64,000 nt of DNA from assembly GCF_001427825.1 (NCBI RefSeq), contig NZ_LMGT01000001.1:820001-884000 (forward strand), written 5' to 3'. Below, in pieces: positions 52,523 to 62,142 of the stretch. The stretch comes from Brevundimonas sp. Root608 (lineage in GTDB: Bacteria > Pseudomonadota > Alphaproteobacteria > Caulobacterales > Caulobacteraceae). The position numbers and the translations under genes are program-made. The notes beneath the pieces are model-generated. The model worked only from the letters and a program-made list of their open reading frames with translations, did not search any database and was not told the DNA's origin. Position 1 is the first letter of the stretch, and every line of letters starts with the position of its first letter.

Positions 52523-54697
52523 ATGACCTATGACTGCTGCGACCCGACCGGCTCGCGCGCTTCTCCCCCGGAGCCGGCCTCACCGGACGCGATCTACACC
52601 TGCCCCATGCATCCGCAGATCCGCCAGCGCGGGCCGGGCTCGTGCCCCATCTGCGGCATGGCGCTCGAGCCGGTGACGCTCACGGCCGAGACGCCGCCCA
52701 ATCCCGAGCTGATCGATTTCACGCGGCGATTCTGGATCGGTCTGGCGCTGACGATCCCGGTCTTCGCCCTCGAGATGGGCGGGCATGTGACCGGACTGGC
52801 GATGAGGGTCCCCGGCCAGACGTCCAACTGGATCCAGCTCGCCCTGGGTACGCCGGTGGCGCTGTGGGCCGGCTGGCCCTTCTTCCAGCGCGGCTGGGCC
52901 TCCGTCCGCAACCGCAGCCTCAACATGTTCACCCTGATTTCTCTCGGCGTGGGCGCGGCCTGGATCTACAGCGTGGTCGCCGTTCTGGCCCCGGCGCTGT
53001 TTCCATCCGCGGTCCGGCGCATGGACGGCAGCGCGCCCGTCTATTTCGAGGCGGCGGCGGTGATCACCGTCCTCGTGCTGGTCGGCCAGATCCTGGAGTT
53101 GCGGGCCCGGGAGCAGACTTCGGGCGCGATCCGCGCCCTGCTCGACCTCGCGCCGCGCACGGCCCGGCGCCTCCGCGACGACGGGGTGGATGAGGATGTG
53201 GCGCTGGACCTGATCGTCGTGGGGGATCGCCTTCGCGTGCGTCCGGGGGAGAAGATTCCCGTCGACGGCGAGATCCTTGAGGGCCGGGTCGCCATCGACG
53301 AGTCGCTCGTCACCGGCGAGTCGATGCCGGTCACCAGGACGGCCGGCGACCGGGTGGTGGCCGGGTCGCTCAACAAGACCGGCTCCTTCGTGATGCGGGC
53401 CGACAAGGTCGGGGCGGACACCCTCCTGGCACGCATCGTCCAGATGGTGGCGGAGGCCCAGCGCAGCCGGGCGCCGATCCAGCGCCTGGCCGACCAGGTT
53501 TCGGGCTGGTTCGTGCCGGCCGTGGTCGGCGTCGCGGTGCTGGCCGCTGTGGTCTGGGGTCTGGCCGGGCCGGAGCCGCGCCTGTCCTACGCCCTCGTGG
53601 CCGCGGTTTCCGTGCTGATCATCGCCTGTCCCTGCGCGCTCGGCCTGGCCACCCCCATCTCCATCATGGTCGGGGTGGGACGCGGAGCCCGCGCCGGCGT
53701 CCTGATCCGGAACGCCGAGGCGCTGGAGCGTTTCGAGAAGGTCGACACCCTGGTGATCGACAAGACCGGCACCCTTACCGAGGGTCGGCCCTCGGTGACC
53801 GTCATCCGCCCGGCGCCCGGCGTTGACGAGGCGGAGCTGCTTCGCCTTTCGGCCAGCCTGGAGCGGAGCAGCGAACATCCCTTGGCGGGCGCGATCGTGC
53901 GCGCCGCCGCCGAGCGCAATCTGACTCTCTCGCAGCCGACCGAATTCGACAGCCCGGTCGGGCGCGGCGTCACCGGCGTCGTCGACGGGCGACGCGTCGC
54001 CCTCGGCAACGCCCGATATCTCAGCGAGACCGGCGTGGACGTCGCCTCGCTCGAGGTCGAGGCCGATGGCCTGCGAAGCGACGGCGCGACCGCGATCTTC
54101 GTGGCCCTCGACGGCGCGGCCGCGGGCGTTCTGGGCATCGCCGATCCGATCAAGGCCACCACTCCCGGAGCGATCCGCGACCTGAAGGCCGCGGGCCTGC
54201 GCCTGGTCATGATGACCGGGGACAATCGCGCCACCGCCGAAGCCGTGGCCAGGCGCCTGGGCATCGACGACGTCCGGGCCGAAGTCCTGCCCCAGGACAA
54301 GGCGTCCGTCGTCAGCGCCCTTCGCGCGGAGGGCCGGGTGGTGGCCATGGCCGGCGATGGCGTGAACGACGCGCCCGCGCTCGCCGCCGCCGATGTCGGC
54401 GTCGCCATGGGCGCCGGTTCCGACGTCGCGATCGAAAGCGCCGGGGTCACCCTGCTGGGCGGCGATCTGCGGGACATCATGCGGGCGCGGCGGCTGTCGA
54501 GGGCGGTGATGGGCAACATCCGCCAGAATCTGGTGTTCGCCTTCGGCTACAACGCGCTGGGCGTCCCGATCGCGGCGGGTCTGCTGTACCCGGCCTTCGG
54601 CTGGCTGCTGTCCCCCGCCCTGGCGGCCCTGGCCATGGCGCTCTCGTCGGTCAGTGTGGTGGGCAACGCCTTGCGCCTGGGCCGGATCAGGCTCTGA
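52523..54697 (+). CDS. copA: Cu(I)-type P1B ATPase with HMBD
   Basis: A 724-residue copper exporter. In place of HMA domains the N-terminus has a CYS/Met metal-binding module, [13 protein letters not shown] and GSCPICGM (residues 25-46). CPC is near 369-371, DKTGTLTEG near 413, SEHPLAGA is the HP motif. TM7 (FGYN) and TM8 ([15 protein letters not shown]) carry the Cu(I) signatures. ATG 52523 has AGGAG 7 bases upstream. Copper supply to, or protection of, low-oxygen oxidases is plausible. Confidence 0.93.
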   Translation: MTYDCCDPTGSRASPPEPASPDAIYTCPMHPQIRQRGPGSCPICGMALEPVTLTAETPPNPELIDFTRRFWIGLALTIPVFALEMGGHVTGLAMRVPGQTSNWIQLALGTPVALWAGWPFFQRGWASVRNRSLNMFTLISLGVGAAWIYSVVAVLAPALFPSAVRRMDGSAPVYFEAAAVITVLVLVGQILELRAREQTSGAIRALLDLAPRTARRLRDDGVDEDVALDLIVVGDRLRVRPGEKIPVDGEILEGRVAIDESLVTGESMPVTRTAGDRVVAGSLNKTGSFVMRADKVGADTLLARIVQMVAEAQRSRAPIQRLADQVSGWFVPAVVGVAVLAAVVWGLAGPEPRLSYALVAAVSVLIIACPCALGLATPISIMVGVGRGARAGVLIRNAEALERFEKVDTLVIDKTGTLTEGRPSVTVIRPAPGVDEAELLRLSASLERSSEHPLAGAIVRAAAERNLTLSQPTEFDSPVGRGVTGVVDGRRVALGNARYLSETGVDVASLEVEADGLRSDGATAIFVALDGAAAGVLGIADPIKATTPGAIRDLKAAGLRLVMMTGDNRATAEAVARRLGIDDVRAEVLPQDKASVVSALRAEGRVVAMAGDGVNDAPALAAADVGVAMGAGSDVAIESAGVTLLGGDLRDIMRARRLSRAVMGNIRQNLVFAFGYNALGVPIAAGLLYPAFGWLLSPALAALAMALSSVSVVGNALRLGRIRL

Positions 54698-54806
54698 GGT
54701 CCCCCTCCGTACCGCTACTTAGTGGCCAGCCCCTAGGGACCGCTCCTGAATAACGGACGAAGCTTCGCCGGATTAACTTTTCACCATCCACTTGAGGGGT
54801 TGAGCC

Positions 54807-55445
54807 ATGTCGCAGCTAATCTCCATCGTCCCGGCCGAAAGTTCTGTCGGCGGTCAGGATTGGGCCGGCGCCGTCCGGCTGACCTTTGGTCAGGGCGAAG
54901 AAATCTATGCGCAGGACGAGGATGCGGACCTGATCTATCGCGTGGTCCGCGGTTCCGTCAGAACCACGCATCTGCAGGCGGACGGCCGCCGGCAGATCGG
55001 GGACTTCTACTATGAGGGCGACGTGATCGGCGTCGAGGTCGGCGAAGGCCATCGCTTCTCGGCCGAGGCGCTGACCGGCTGTGAGGTTCTGGCGCTCCGG
55101 CGGGCCGGATCGGCGGCTTACGAAAACGGTCGCGTCGAACGCATGATCTGGGCCGCCACCGCCAGCGAACTGCAGCGGGCCCAATCCCACATGCTGCTGC
55201 TCGGCCGCGCGACGGCTTGCGAGAAGGTGGCCCGGTTCCTGATGGACATCGCCAACCGGTTCCGGGGCGAGTTCGTCATCCTGCCCATGAGCCGCCAGGA
55301 CATGGCGGACTATCTCGGTCTCACCATCGAGACGATCTCCCGCATGCTCGGCCGGCTCCAGGCTGATGGCGTGATCGAATTCTCGGGCTCGCGCAAATAC
55401 CGCGTCCGGCGTCCCGGCTGCCTGTCGGAACTCGCGGCCGGCTGA
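54807..55445 (+). CDS. fixK: FixK-like Crp/Fnr regulator
   Basis: A 212-residue regulator: cyclic-nucleotide-like beta barrel (about 20-110), long dimer helix (about 112-150), then an HTH with MSRQDMADYLGLTIETISRM. The recognition helix has E175xxS178R179, the residues that read TTGAT half-sites in FNR/FixK. The N-terminal Fe-S cysteine cluster of FNR is absent, so oxygen sensing must come from FixL. Cysteines are at 92, 138 and 205. The 109 bases upstream hold no TTGAT box. Confidence 0.88.
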   Translation: MSQLISIVPAESSVGGQDWAGAVRLTFGQGEEIYAQDEDADLIYRVVRGSVRTTHLQADGRRQIGDFYYEGDVIGVEVGEGHRFSAEALTGCEVLALRRAGSAAYENGRVERMIWAATASELQRAQSHMLLLGRATACEKVARFLMDIANRFRGEFVILPMSRQDMADYLGLTIETISRMLGRLQADGVIEFSGSRKYRVRRPGCLSELAAG

Positions 55446-55521
55446 TCTTGCGGCGGCCGCGGGCGGCCATGCTAGAGTTCGGTGATGGTCGCATCGCCCG
55501 CGGCCCGGTCGGGAGTGGCTG

Positions 55522-56982
55522 GTGCAGTTTCGATCCGCCGTCCTGCGAATCATGTCCCGGCGCAACGGGTATATCGCCGCGGTCGTCGGGGCGGTCGTGG
55601 CCCTCGGCGCCCGTCTGGCTGTGAACGCCACCTTTGGTGATCGAACCTCCCTGATTCTTTACGTGCCCGTCGTCCTCGTCGCGGCGGGCCTGGGCGGCGG
55701 CGGGCCTGCGCTTCTGGCGACGGTGATCTGCCTGGGCATCAGCGCCACCATCCTGCGGGACAGTCTCTGGCTCGACCCCGCCAATCTCACGGAAGCGGTT
55801 GCCTTCGCCTCGCTGGGGCCCATCATCGCCCTGGTCGGGGAACGCCTCTGGCGCGACAGCCGCGAAGCGGCGACCCGGCAGATCCACCTGCAATCGATTC
55901 TCGAAACCGTGCCCGAGGCGATGGTCGTGATCGATGCGGCCGGCAAGATGCAGTCGTTCAGCACCGCCGCCGTCCGCCTCTTCGGCTGGACGCCCGAGGA
56001 GGCGATCGGGCGCAACGTCAGCGTCCTCATGCCCGAGCCATATCGATCCGAGCACGATCATTACCTCGAGCGCTACATCGACACGGGCAAGCGACGGATC
56101 ATCGGCATCGGGCGCATCGTCGTCGGACAGCGCAAGGACGGCTCCACCTTCCCGATGGAACTGGCGGTCGGCGAGGCCCGGGTGGGAAGCGAACGGTTTT
56201 TCACCGGTTTCGTCCGGGATTTGACTGAACGGCGCAACCAGGAACGCCGGTTTCAGGAGCTCCAGTCAGAGCTGATGCATGTGTCGCGCCTGACGGCGAT
56301 GGGCGAGATGGCGTCGTCCCTGGCTCATGAACTGAACCAGCCGCTCTCGGCCATCGCCAGCTATATGAAGGGTTCCGTTACCCTGCTCGAGGCCGAACAG
56401 CCCGATTTGCCGAAACTCCGCGCGGCGCTGGATCGTGCGGGAGACCAGGCCCTGCGCGCCGGTGACATCATCAAACATCTGCGGGAGTTCGTCGCCAAGG
56501 GCGAGACCGAACAGTCCCTCGAGGATCCGGCCAGGCTGATGGAGGAAGCGAGCGCCCTCGCGCTGGTCGGCGTCAAGGACAAGGACGTCCGTGTCGATCT
56601 CCGCCTGGCCCGGAACCTCGGCGAGGTGGTGGTCGACAAGATCCAGGTCCAGCAGGTCGCGCTGAACCTGATCCGCAACGCCATCGACGCGATGGCGGAC
56701 GGTCCGCGCCGAAAACTTGAAATCGCGGTCCGGCTGGAGGACGCGGACACCATACGCGTCAGTGTCGCCGACAGCGGTCCCGGTCTGGACCCCGTGGTCC
56801 GCGAGCGGCTGTTTCAACCGTTCGTTACAACCAAGGTTCAGGGTATGGGGATCGGGCTGTCGATTTGCCGCACCATTGTCGAGGCCCACGGCGGGCGTAT
56901 ATGGGCCGAGGACAACCCTGGCGGCGGGGCAGTCTTCGTCTTCACACTGCCGCGTGCGGACGGGGAGAGCGCCATTGGCTGA
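55522..56982 (+). CDS. fixL: FixL-like heme-PAS oxygen-sensor histidine kinase
   Basis: A 486-residue kinase: N-terminal membrane helices (about 17-110), a PAS domain (about 125-235), HisKA with [10 protein letters not shown] (His269) and an HATPase domain ([27 protein letters not shown]). The PAS domain keeps the heme features of FixL: YRSEHD with proximal His178, and IIGIGR with Arg198 matching BjFixL Arg220. GTG 55522 has GGGAG 6 bases upstream. Active when oxygen is low. Confidence 0.92.
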   Translation: MQFRSAVLRIMSRRNGYIAAVVGAVVALGARLAVNATFGDRTSLILYVPVVLVAAGLGGGGPALLATVICLGISATILRDSLWLDPANLTEAVAFASLGPIIALVGERLWRDSREAATRQIHLQSILETVPEAMVVIDAAGKMQSFSTAAVRLFGWTPEEAIGRNVSVLMPEPYRSEHDHYLERYIDTGKRRIIGIGRIVVGQRKDGSTFPMELAVGEARVGSERFFTGFVRDLTERRNQERRFQELQSELMHVSRLTAMGEMASSLAHELNQPLSAIASYMKGSVTLLEAEQPDLPKLRAALDRAGDQALRAGDIIKHLREFVAKGETEQSLEDPARLMEEASALALVGVKDKDVRVDLRLARNLGEVVVDKIQVQQVALNLIRNAIDAMADGPRRKLEIAVRLEDADTIRVSVADSGPGLDPVVRERLFQPFVTTKVQGMGIGLSICRTIVEAHGGRIWAEDNPGGGAVFVFTLPRADGESAIG

Positions 56983-57574
56983 GCTGCTTCATGTCATCGA
57001 CGACGACGCGGGATTGCGCGACGCCCTTGCCTTTCTCCTCGAGGTCAATGGCGTCAACGCGCGATTCTACGAGTCCGGCGACGCCTTTCTGGCCGCCTTG
57101 CCGGTCGAGCAGGGGTGCCTGCTGACGGACGTCCGCATGCCGGGCCTCACCGGGCTCGAGCTCGTCCGGGAGTTGAAGGACCGCGGGGTCGACCTGCCGG
57201 TCATCGTCATGACGGGCCATGGGGATGTTCCCCTGGCCGTCGAAGCCATGAAGGCCGGCGTCGTCGATTTCATCGAAAAGCCGTTCGGTGACGACGTCCT
57301 GCTCGCCGCCGTCAAGGCGGCCTTCGAGCGGTTGAACAACGATGTCGAGCCTGATGCCGCCCGGCTCGCGGCGGAGGGGCGGCTGGCCCAGCTGTCGCCC
57401 AGGGAACGCGACGTTCTGGCCGGAGTCGTCGAAGGCAAGCTCAACAAGGTCATCGCCTACGAACTGGAGATCAGCCCGCGCACCGTGGAAATCTACCGCG
57501 CCAACCTGATGTCCAAGACGGGGGCGCGAAACGTCGCCGACCTGATGCGGATCGCTCTCGCGGCCGGCCTGTAA
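56975..57574 (+). CDS. fixJ: FixJ-like response regulator
   Basis: A 199-residue two-domain regulator: receiver with Asp52 (TDVRMPG), Thr80 and Lys102, then a LuxR-type HTH ([34 protein letters not shown]). It starts at TTG 56975, inside the end of fixL, with GGGGAGAG upstream. When phosphorylated by FixL it should activate fixK. Confidence 0.93.
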   Translation: MAELLHVIDDDAGLRDALAFLLEVNGVNARFYESGDAFLAALPVEQGCLLTDVRMPGLTGLELVRELKDRGVDLPVIVMTGHGDVPLAVEAMKAGVVDFIEKPFGDDVLLAAVKAAFERLNNDVEPDAARLAAEGRLAQLSPRERDVLAGVVEGKLNKVIAYELEISPRTVEIYRANLMSKTGARNVADLMRIALAAGL

Positions 57575-57575
57575 T

Positions 57576-57589
57576 TTGTCCTGAATCAA
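57576..57589 (+). promoter_or_regulatory. Weak FixK/FNR-like box before receiver gene
   Basis: TTGTC-CTGA-ATCAA has an exact second half and two mismatches in the first. It starts right after fixJ and is centred 74.5 bases before the receiver gene. Confidence 0.4.
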
Positions 57590-57656
57590 GACCTCGTTCC
57601 GCGGAAGCGCCAGACTGGATGGGCTGGACCGATCCAGCGCGACAGATTGTCTTCCC

Positions 57657-58034
57657 ATGGCCCCGTCGCCGACCGCCCGTCCGGTCCTGCTGATCGCCGA
57701 TGACGACGCAGAGGTTCTCCGCGCCCTCGCCTTCATGGCGGGGACGCGGGGCTATGAAGTGCTCGGTTGCGCGACCGCGGCCCAGGCGCTGGCCGAACTC
57801 GACGGGTCCGTGTCCTGCCTCGTTCTCGACCAGCACCTGCCGGACATCCAGGGCATCCAGCTTCTCAGGCAAATCCGGGCGGCCGGAAACCACACCCCCG
57901 CGCTGCTGATGACGACCAGCCCTTCTGCGGTGCTGCGCACCCAGGCGGCCGCGGCCGGCGCGCCCATCGTGGAAAAACCCCTCCTGGACGAGAGTCTGTT
58001 CCAGCAGATCGGGAGACTTCTCGCCGCCGCTTGA
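57657..58034 (+). CDS. Single receiver-domain protein, FixT candidate
   Basis: A 125-residue receiver without output domain: Asp15/16, phospho-Asp58 (VLDQHLPD), Thr86, Lys107 (VEKPL). Size and position right after fixLJ recall FixT of Caulobacter, a receiver-like feedback inhibitor of FixL that binds an Fe-S cluster through cysteines. Here only C38 and C54 are present, so an equivalent cluster is doubtful. It may be an inhibitor, phosphate sink or unrelated CheY-like protein. No clear ribosome site. Confidence 0.8.
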   Translation: MAPSPTARPVLLIADDDAEVLRALAFMAGTRGYEVLGCATAAQALAELDGSVSCLVLDQHLPDIQGIQLLRQIRAAGNHTPALLMTTSPSAVLRTQAAAAGAPIVEKPLLDESLFQQIGRLLAAA

Positions 58035-58044
58035 TCCCGGTCAA
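58031..58044 (+). promoter_or_regulatory. FixK/FNR-like box upstream of SDR gene
   Basis: TTGAT-CCCG-GTCAA, one mismatch. It includes the stop codon of the receiver gene and is centred 126.5 bases before the SDR start, predicting a leader of about 85 bases. Confidence 0.6.
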
Positions 58045-58163
58045 GGCGCCGGCCCCGCGGCGGGTTCAATTGGCCGCGAGCCGGGACCTTGGGTCGAGAC
58101 GAACCGATCCCCGCATCGCCGCCGACGCCCTTCAATCCCGCATCACCGTTTCGGAGCAGACCG

Positions 58164-58931
58164 ATGAACAGACTGGCTTCCAAAGTCGCCGTCATCACCG
58201 GCGGCGCCGTCGGCCTCGGCCGGGCCACCGCCCTGCGCATGGCGGAGGAGGGCGCGGCCGTGGCCATACTCGACGTGCGCGACGAGGAAGGCGGCGCCTT
58301 CGCCGCGGAACTGACACAGCGCGGGTTGCCAGCCGCCTACTGGCGCTGCGACGTCGCGAGCGAGGCCGAGGTGCGAACGACGCTGGCGGCGGTCGTCGAA
58401 CGCTTCGGCAAGCTGGACATCCTCGTCAACAACGCCGGCGTCGCCGGTGTCAGCAAGCCCACCCACGAGGTGACCGAAGCCGAGTGGGACTGGGTCCAGT
58501 CGATCAACGTCAAGGGCGTGTTCTTCTGCACCAAACACGCCATTCCCTATCTCAAGTCCGCCGGGGGCGGCTCGATCATCAATCTGTCGTCCATCTACGG
58601 TCTGGTGGGCGGGCCCGACGTGCCGCCCTATCACGCCTCCAAGGGAGCGGTGCGGCTGATGACGAAGACGGACGCCCTGATCTATGCCGGCGACCGGATC
58701 CGGGTGAACTCGATCCATCCCGGCTTCATCTGGACGCCCATGGTCGAGGGCCACCTGGCCAGCCAGGGGGATGTCGCGGAGGGCCGCAAGGCCGTGGACG
58801 CGCTGCATCCGCTGGGTCACATCGGCAAGCCCGACGACATCGCCTGGGGCGCCGTCTATCTGGCTTCCGACGAAGCCGGGTTTGTCACGGGCGCCGAACT
58901 CGTCATCGACGGCGGCTATACGGCCCGATAG
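58164..58931 (+). CDS. Short-chain dehydrogenase/reductase
   Basis: A 255-residue SDR: TGGAVGLGRATALRMAEEG (cofactor), NNAG, catalytic Ser in INLSSIYG and YHASK. The Asp at the end of strand 2 (ILDVRD) suggests NAD preference. Substrate unknown. ATG 58164 has GGAG about 8 bases upstream; a longer frame from 58089 lacks one. Confidence 0.92.
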   Translation: MNRLASKVAVITGGAVGLGRATALRMAEEGAAVAILDVRDEEGGAFAAELTQRGLPAAYWRCDVASEAEVRTTLAAVVERFGKLDILVNNAGVAGVSKPTHEVTEAEWDWVQSINVKGVFFCTKHAIPYLKSAGGGSIINLSSIYGLVGGPDVPPYHASKGAVRLMTKTDALIYAGDRIRVNSIHPGFIWTPMVEGHLASQGDVAEGRKAVDALHPLGHIGKPDDIAWGAVYLASDEAGFVTGAELVIDGGYTAR

Positions 58932-58934
58932 GCC

Positions 58935-59555
58935 TCAGTCGCGGCGATAGGCCCCGACGATGCGGCGGGCGCGGTCCTCAACTTCGGTGCGGCAGCGCTC
59001 CACGGCGTCCTTCCGCATCCCCTGGCCCACGCTTCCGAAATTGTGGTGGCCGATGATCTCCATGCCGGTCATCGCGGCGAAATGGGCATCGAAATGCCTC
59101 TGCATGGCCGACCAGGCGCCGGTCGTTTCGACCCAGTCCTGGGGCGCGCCCGACGAGGTGAAGGTGATCATCTTCCGGCCGCCGAGCAGCGGGTGGTTCC
59201 CACCTGCGTGGATGGCCGAATAGCCGAAATCCATTCCGAAGACGCGGTCGACATAGCCTTTCATCATCGCCGGGGTGGCGTTGAACCAGAGGGGGTAGAA
59301 GAAGGCGAAAATGTCCGCCCCCGCGACGGCGGCGCGCTCGCGGGCCACGTCGGGCCTGACCGTGGCGCCGAAGTGATCGGGCATCTCCGCAGCGCGAAGC
59401 CGGGGATCGAACCGCAGGCGGTAGAGATCGCGCACATCCACCTCGCAGCCGGCGGCGCGCGCGGTGTCGGCGAAGGCGGCGGCCATCGTCAGCGTGAAGC
59501 TGCGCTTTCTCGGGTGGGCGGCGATGACGGCGATGCGGGGAGCTGAGGTCTGCAT
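58935..59555 (-). CDS. NAD(P)H:quinone oxidoreductase (flavodoxin-like fold)
   Basis: A 206-residue flavoprotein of the NQO/MdaB-like family. VIAAHPRKRSFT is the FMN/FAD phosphate loop, FFYPLWFNATPAMMKGYVDRVF the signature segment, and FTSSGAP the isoalloxazine-contact loop. It reduces quinones by two electrons. A box lies 34 bases upstream; if used from -41.5 the mRNA would be nearly leaderless. Confidence 0.9.
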   Translation of the reverse strand: MQTSAPRIAVIAAHPRKRSFTLTMAAAFADTARAAGCEVDVRDLYRLRFDPRLRAAEMPDHFGATVRPDVARERAAVAGADIFAFFYPLWFNATPAMMKGYVDRVFGMDFGYSAIHAGGNHPLLGGRKMITFTSSGAPQDWVETTGAWSAMQRHFDAHFAAMTGMEIIGHHNFGSVGQGMRKDAVERCRTEVEDRARRIVGAYRRD

Positions 59556-59588
59556 GACCCAAGTATCGCCCTTCCGCGGCCGAGCGGA

Positions 59589-59602
59589 TTGATCTGGCTC
59601 AA
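59589..59602 (-). promoter_or_regulatory. FixK/FNR-like box for quinone reductase
   Basis: TTGAT-CTGG-CTCAA has one mismatch and is centred 40.5 bases before the start codon. Confidence 0.6.
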
Positions 59603-59658
59603 GCCGGCGCATGGCGGGGCCGGTCGGGCGGGCGACGCTGCGGGAGCTTTGCCCGGGA

Positions 59659-60417
59659 TCAGCAGGGCCCACGAATGAGACAGGCGGAAAGCCGGCGCCA
59701 GGCGTCCTCGCCATCGCTGGCGAACTGGATGAGATCGAGGTCGTCTTCCGTCACCAGCCCTTGGGCCGCCAGGACGTCGAACCGGATCAGATTGGTCCAG
59801 AACGGCTCATCCACCAGGATCACCGGAACGGCGCGCATCTTTCCGGTCTGGCGCAGGGTCAGGATTTCGAACAGCTCGTCCAGCGTGCCGAAGCCGCCGG
59901 GAAAGACCACGAGAGCGTTGGCCCGCATGGCGAGGTGCATCTTGCGCATGGCGAAGTAGTGGAACCGGAACGTCAGGTCCGGGGTCGACCATGGATTCGG
60001 CTCCTGTTCCTTCGGCAGGCTGATGTTGAAGCCGATGGAGGGCGCGCCGGCCTCGGACGCGCCGCGGTTGGCCGCCGCCATGGCGCCCGGGCCGCCTCCG
60101 GTCGCAATGACGTTGTCACGCGGCCCGTCCTCCCCGTCGAGCGCCCCGCCCTCGCGGGAGGCCAGCTCCGCGAACCGGCGCGCCTCCGCATACCAGCGGG
60201 CGTGGTCGGGCGGCCCGTCCTCCGCGATCCGGGAACTGCCGAACACCACGACCGTCGAACGAATGTTCCAGGCTCGCAGGATCTCGTCGGCCTTGGCGAA
60301 CTCGAGAAGAAAGCGGACCCCTCGCATCGAGTCGCCGAGCAGAAACGACATGTCGACGGCCGGAAGGAGGCTCGCCCCGGAACCGCCTGGCGTGGCGCTC
60401 GGCAGGGAATCGTTCAT
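59659..60417 (-). CDS. LOG-family (cytokinin riboside phosphoribohydrolase-like) protein
   Basis: A 252-residue Rossmann protein of the LOG/TIGR00730 family: TVVVFGSSRIA, ATGGGPGAMAAANRGA (about 106-121) and PGGFGTLDE (173-181) are the nucleotide-binding and catalytic motifs. Bacterial members hydrolyse nucleoside monophosphates. The start overlaps the stop of the metallo-hydrolase gene (TAATG), so both form one operon. Confidence 0.9.
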   Translation of the reverse strand: MNDSLPSATPGGSGASLLPAVDMSFLLGDSMRGVRFLLEFAKADEILRAWNIRSTVVVFGSSRIAEDGPPDHARWYAEARRFAELASREGGALDGEDGPRDNVIATGGGPGAMAAANRGASEAGAPSIGFNISLPKEQEPNPWSTPDLTFRFHYFAMRKMHLAMRANALVVFPGGFGTLDELFEILTLRQTGKMRAVPVILVDEPFWTNLIRFDVLAAQGLVTEDDLDLIQFASDGEDAWRRLSACLIRGPC

Positions 60418-62009
60418 TATCCGCCGTCCGGTGAAGGGGGTCTGATCGCCGCCTCGAGACTTCGGATCAACGCCTGTCGCTCGGAGTCCCCCGGCAGCTG
60501 TTGCAGGACGGTGTTGAGACTGGCGAGGAAGGCGGCGCGATCGTTGTGCCAGTCCGGACGGGTCGCCTGTCCGGGCGCGAGCCTGGCGTGGCCTCGCCCG
60601 ACCGGCTCCGCCCTGTCCCGGGTCAGGGCGTAGGTCTGGTCGAGGCCCGCGGTGATCGATCTGTAGCCCAGTCCGGACAGGCGGCCAGCGAGGGTGGCGA
60701 GGGCCTCCGGTTCGCCGTGGTCGAGGAGCACATTCCCCGCGACGGCGCCGCGCGCCCTCAGCCAGTCGACCAGTTCGGTCGCGTCTGCGTGGCCGGAATA
60801 GTTGTCCATGCTCCGCACGCGAGCCCCGACCTGGATGTCCTCGCCCTGGATCCGGACCGCGGTCCTGCCCTCGACCAGCAACCGCCCGAGCGTGCCCGCC
60901 GCCTGGAAGCCGGTGATCAGAACGGTGACCTCCTTGCGCCACAGCAGCCGCTTCAGGTGGCGTCTGATACGGCCGGCGTCGCACATGCCGCTGCCCGCCA
61001 GGATCACATGCCAGCCGCTCAGCCGCTCCAGCCTATCGCTCTCCTGCGGCCGCAAAAGGTGATGGAGCCGGGGGGCATGACGCAGCGGCTCGAACGGATT
61101 GTCGCCGGAGTCCGCGTTCCAGCCACGTCTGAGAAACACCTCCGTCGCCTCGATGGCCAGGGGCGAGTCGAGGAATACCTCCGCCGCGAGGTCGGGTTCG
61201 GCGTCCATGACGGCCAGCAGGTCCAGGATCAATTCCTGGGCCCGGCCGATGGCGAAGGTCGGCATGAGCAGGGGGCCGCCCGCGGCCTTGGCGGCCCGCA
61301 TCTCGTCGGCCAGCGCCCGACGGCGGGCCGAAAGCTCCAGATCGAGGCGCTCCCGGTCGCCGTAGGTGCTTTCCAGAATGACGTGATCCACATCGACGGG
61401 ACCGGAAGGGTTGGGCAGAAACGGCTGGCGGCCGGAGCCGATGTCGCCCGAGAACAGGAGGGTCAGCGGGTCTTCTCCCCGACCGATCCGCACCTCGATG
61501 GAGGCCGCGCCCAGCAGGTGTCCGGCTGGCCACCATACCGCCTCGACGCCATCCGCCACGTCACGTAATGCGCCGAACTTCACGGTTTCGAAAAGCCGCA
61601 GGGTCGGCTCGACGTCGGAGGTCGTGTAGATCGGCTCCACCCGCTTCAGGCCGCGCTGCTCGTTGCGGCGGTTGAGATGACGAACCTCGCTTTCCTGGAT
61701 GCCGGCGGCGTCGGCCAGCATGACCTCGCAGAGGTCGCGCGTGCCTCTGGTGGTGAAGATCGGCCCGTCGAAGCCCGCGCGCACAAGCTTGGGCAACAGG
61801 CCGGAGTGATCGATGTGCGCATGCGTCAGCAGGACCGCGTCGATCTTGTCGACGTCGAACGGAAACGGCTCGTAGTTAAGGGCTTTCAGCGTCTTGGGGC
61901 CCTGGAACATGCCGCAATCAACCAGCAGGCGGCTCTGGCCGGTGTCCAGCAGCATGCACGAGCCGGTGACGCACTCGGCGGCGCCGTGAAAGGTCAGGTT
62001 GACGGTCAC
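60417..62009 (-). CDS. Metallo-beta-lactamase/beta-CASP RNA-hydrolase-like protein
   Basis: A 530-residue protein with the zinc motif LTHAHIDHSG (H63, H65, D67, H68), STYGDRE, a beta-CASP insert (PTFAIGRAQE, SGMCDAGRIRRHL) and GHADATELVDWL. This is the YsgA/CPSF-like RNase group. Similar genes sit beside Usp and LOG genes in stress islands. Upstream 62082-62095 is only a weak three-mismatch FixK-like site. Confidence 0.9.
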   Translation of the reverse strand: MTVNLTFHGAAECVTGSCMLLDTGQSRLLVDCGMFQGPKTLKALNYEPFPFDVDKIDAVLLTHAHIDHSGLLPKLVRAGFDGPIFTTRGTRDLCEVMLADAAGIQESEVRHLNRRNEQRGLKRVEPIYTTSDVEPTLRLFETVKFGALRDVADGVEAVWWPAGHLLGAASIEVRIGRGEDPLTLLFSGDIGSGRQPFLPNPSGPVDVDHVILESTYGDRERLDLELSARRRALADEMRAAKAAGGPLLMPTFAIGRAQELILDLLAVMDAEPDLAAEVFLDSPLAIEATEVFLRRGWNADSGDNPFEPLRHAPRLHHLLRPQESDRLERLSGWHVILAGSGMCDAGRIRRHLKRLLWRKEVTVLITGFQAAGTLGRLLVEGRTAVRIQGEDIQVGARVRSMDNYSGHADATELVDWLRARGAVAGNVLLDHGEPEALATLAGRLSGLGYRSITAGLDQTYALTRDRAEPVGRGHARLAPGQATRPDWHNDRAAFLASLNTVLQQLPGDSERQALIRSLEAAIRPPSPDGG

Positions 62010-62142
62010 AGGGCGGGCTCCATTGAACGCGGAACGGGGGCCGAAGTCAGCCGCGACGCCGCCCTCGCGGCGGCGTGGATCATGACGCTGATCAGGATGT
62101 GACCGGCGCCGTAGGTCGGGTCGCGCCCGCGGCCGCCCGGCA

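Noticed and set aside
54715..54722. CTACTTAG upstream of fixK as a FixJ-binding element
   Set aside because: Its complement CTAAGTAG is one base from the GTAMGTAG motif, but an 8-base match with a mismatch is expected by chance; worth a footprint only if FixJ control is tested.
54698..54741. GGTCCC...GGGACC as terminator after copA
   Set aside because: Short stem with a long loop and no T-run.
62082..62095. ATGACGCTGATCAG upstream of the metallo-hydrolase gene as a FixK box
   Set aside because: Three mismatches to TTGAT-N4-ATCAA; too weak to list as a site.
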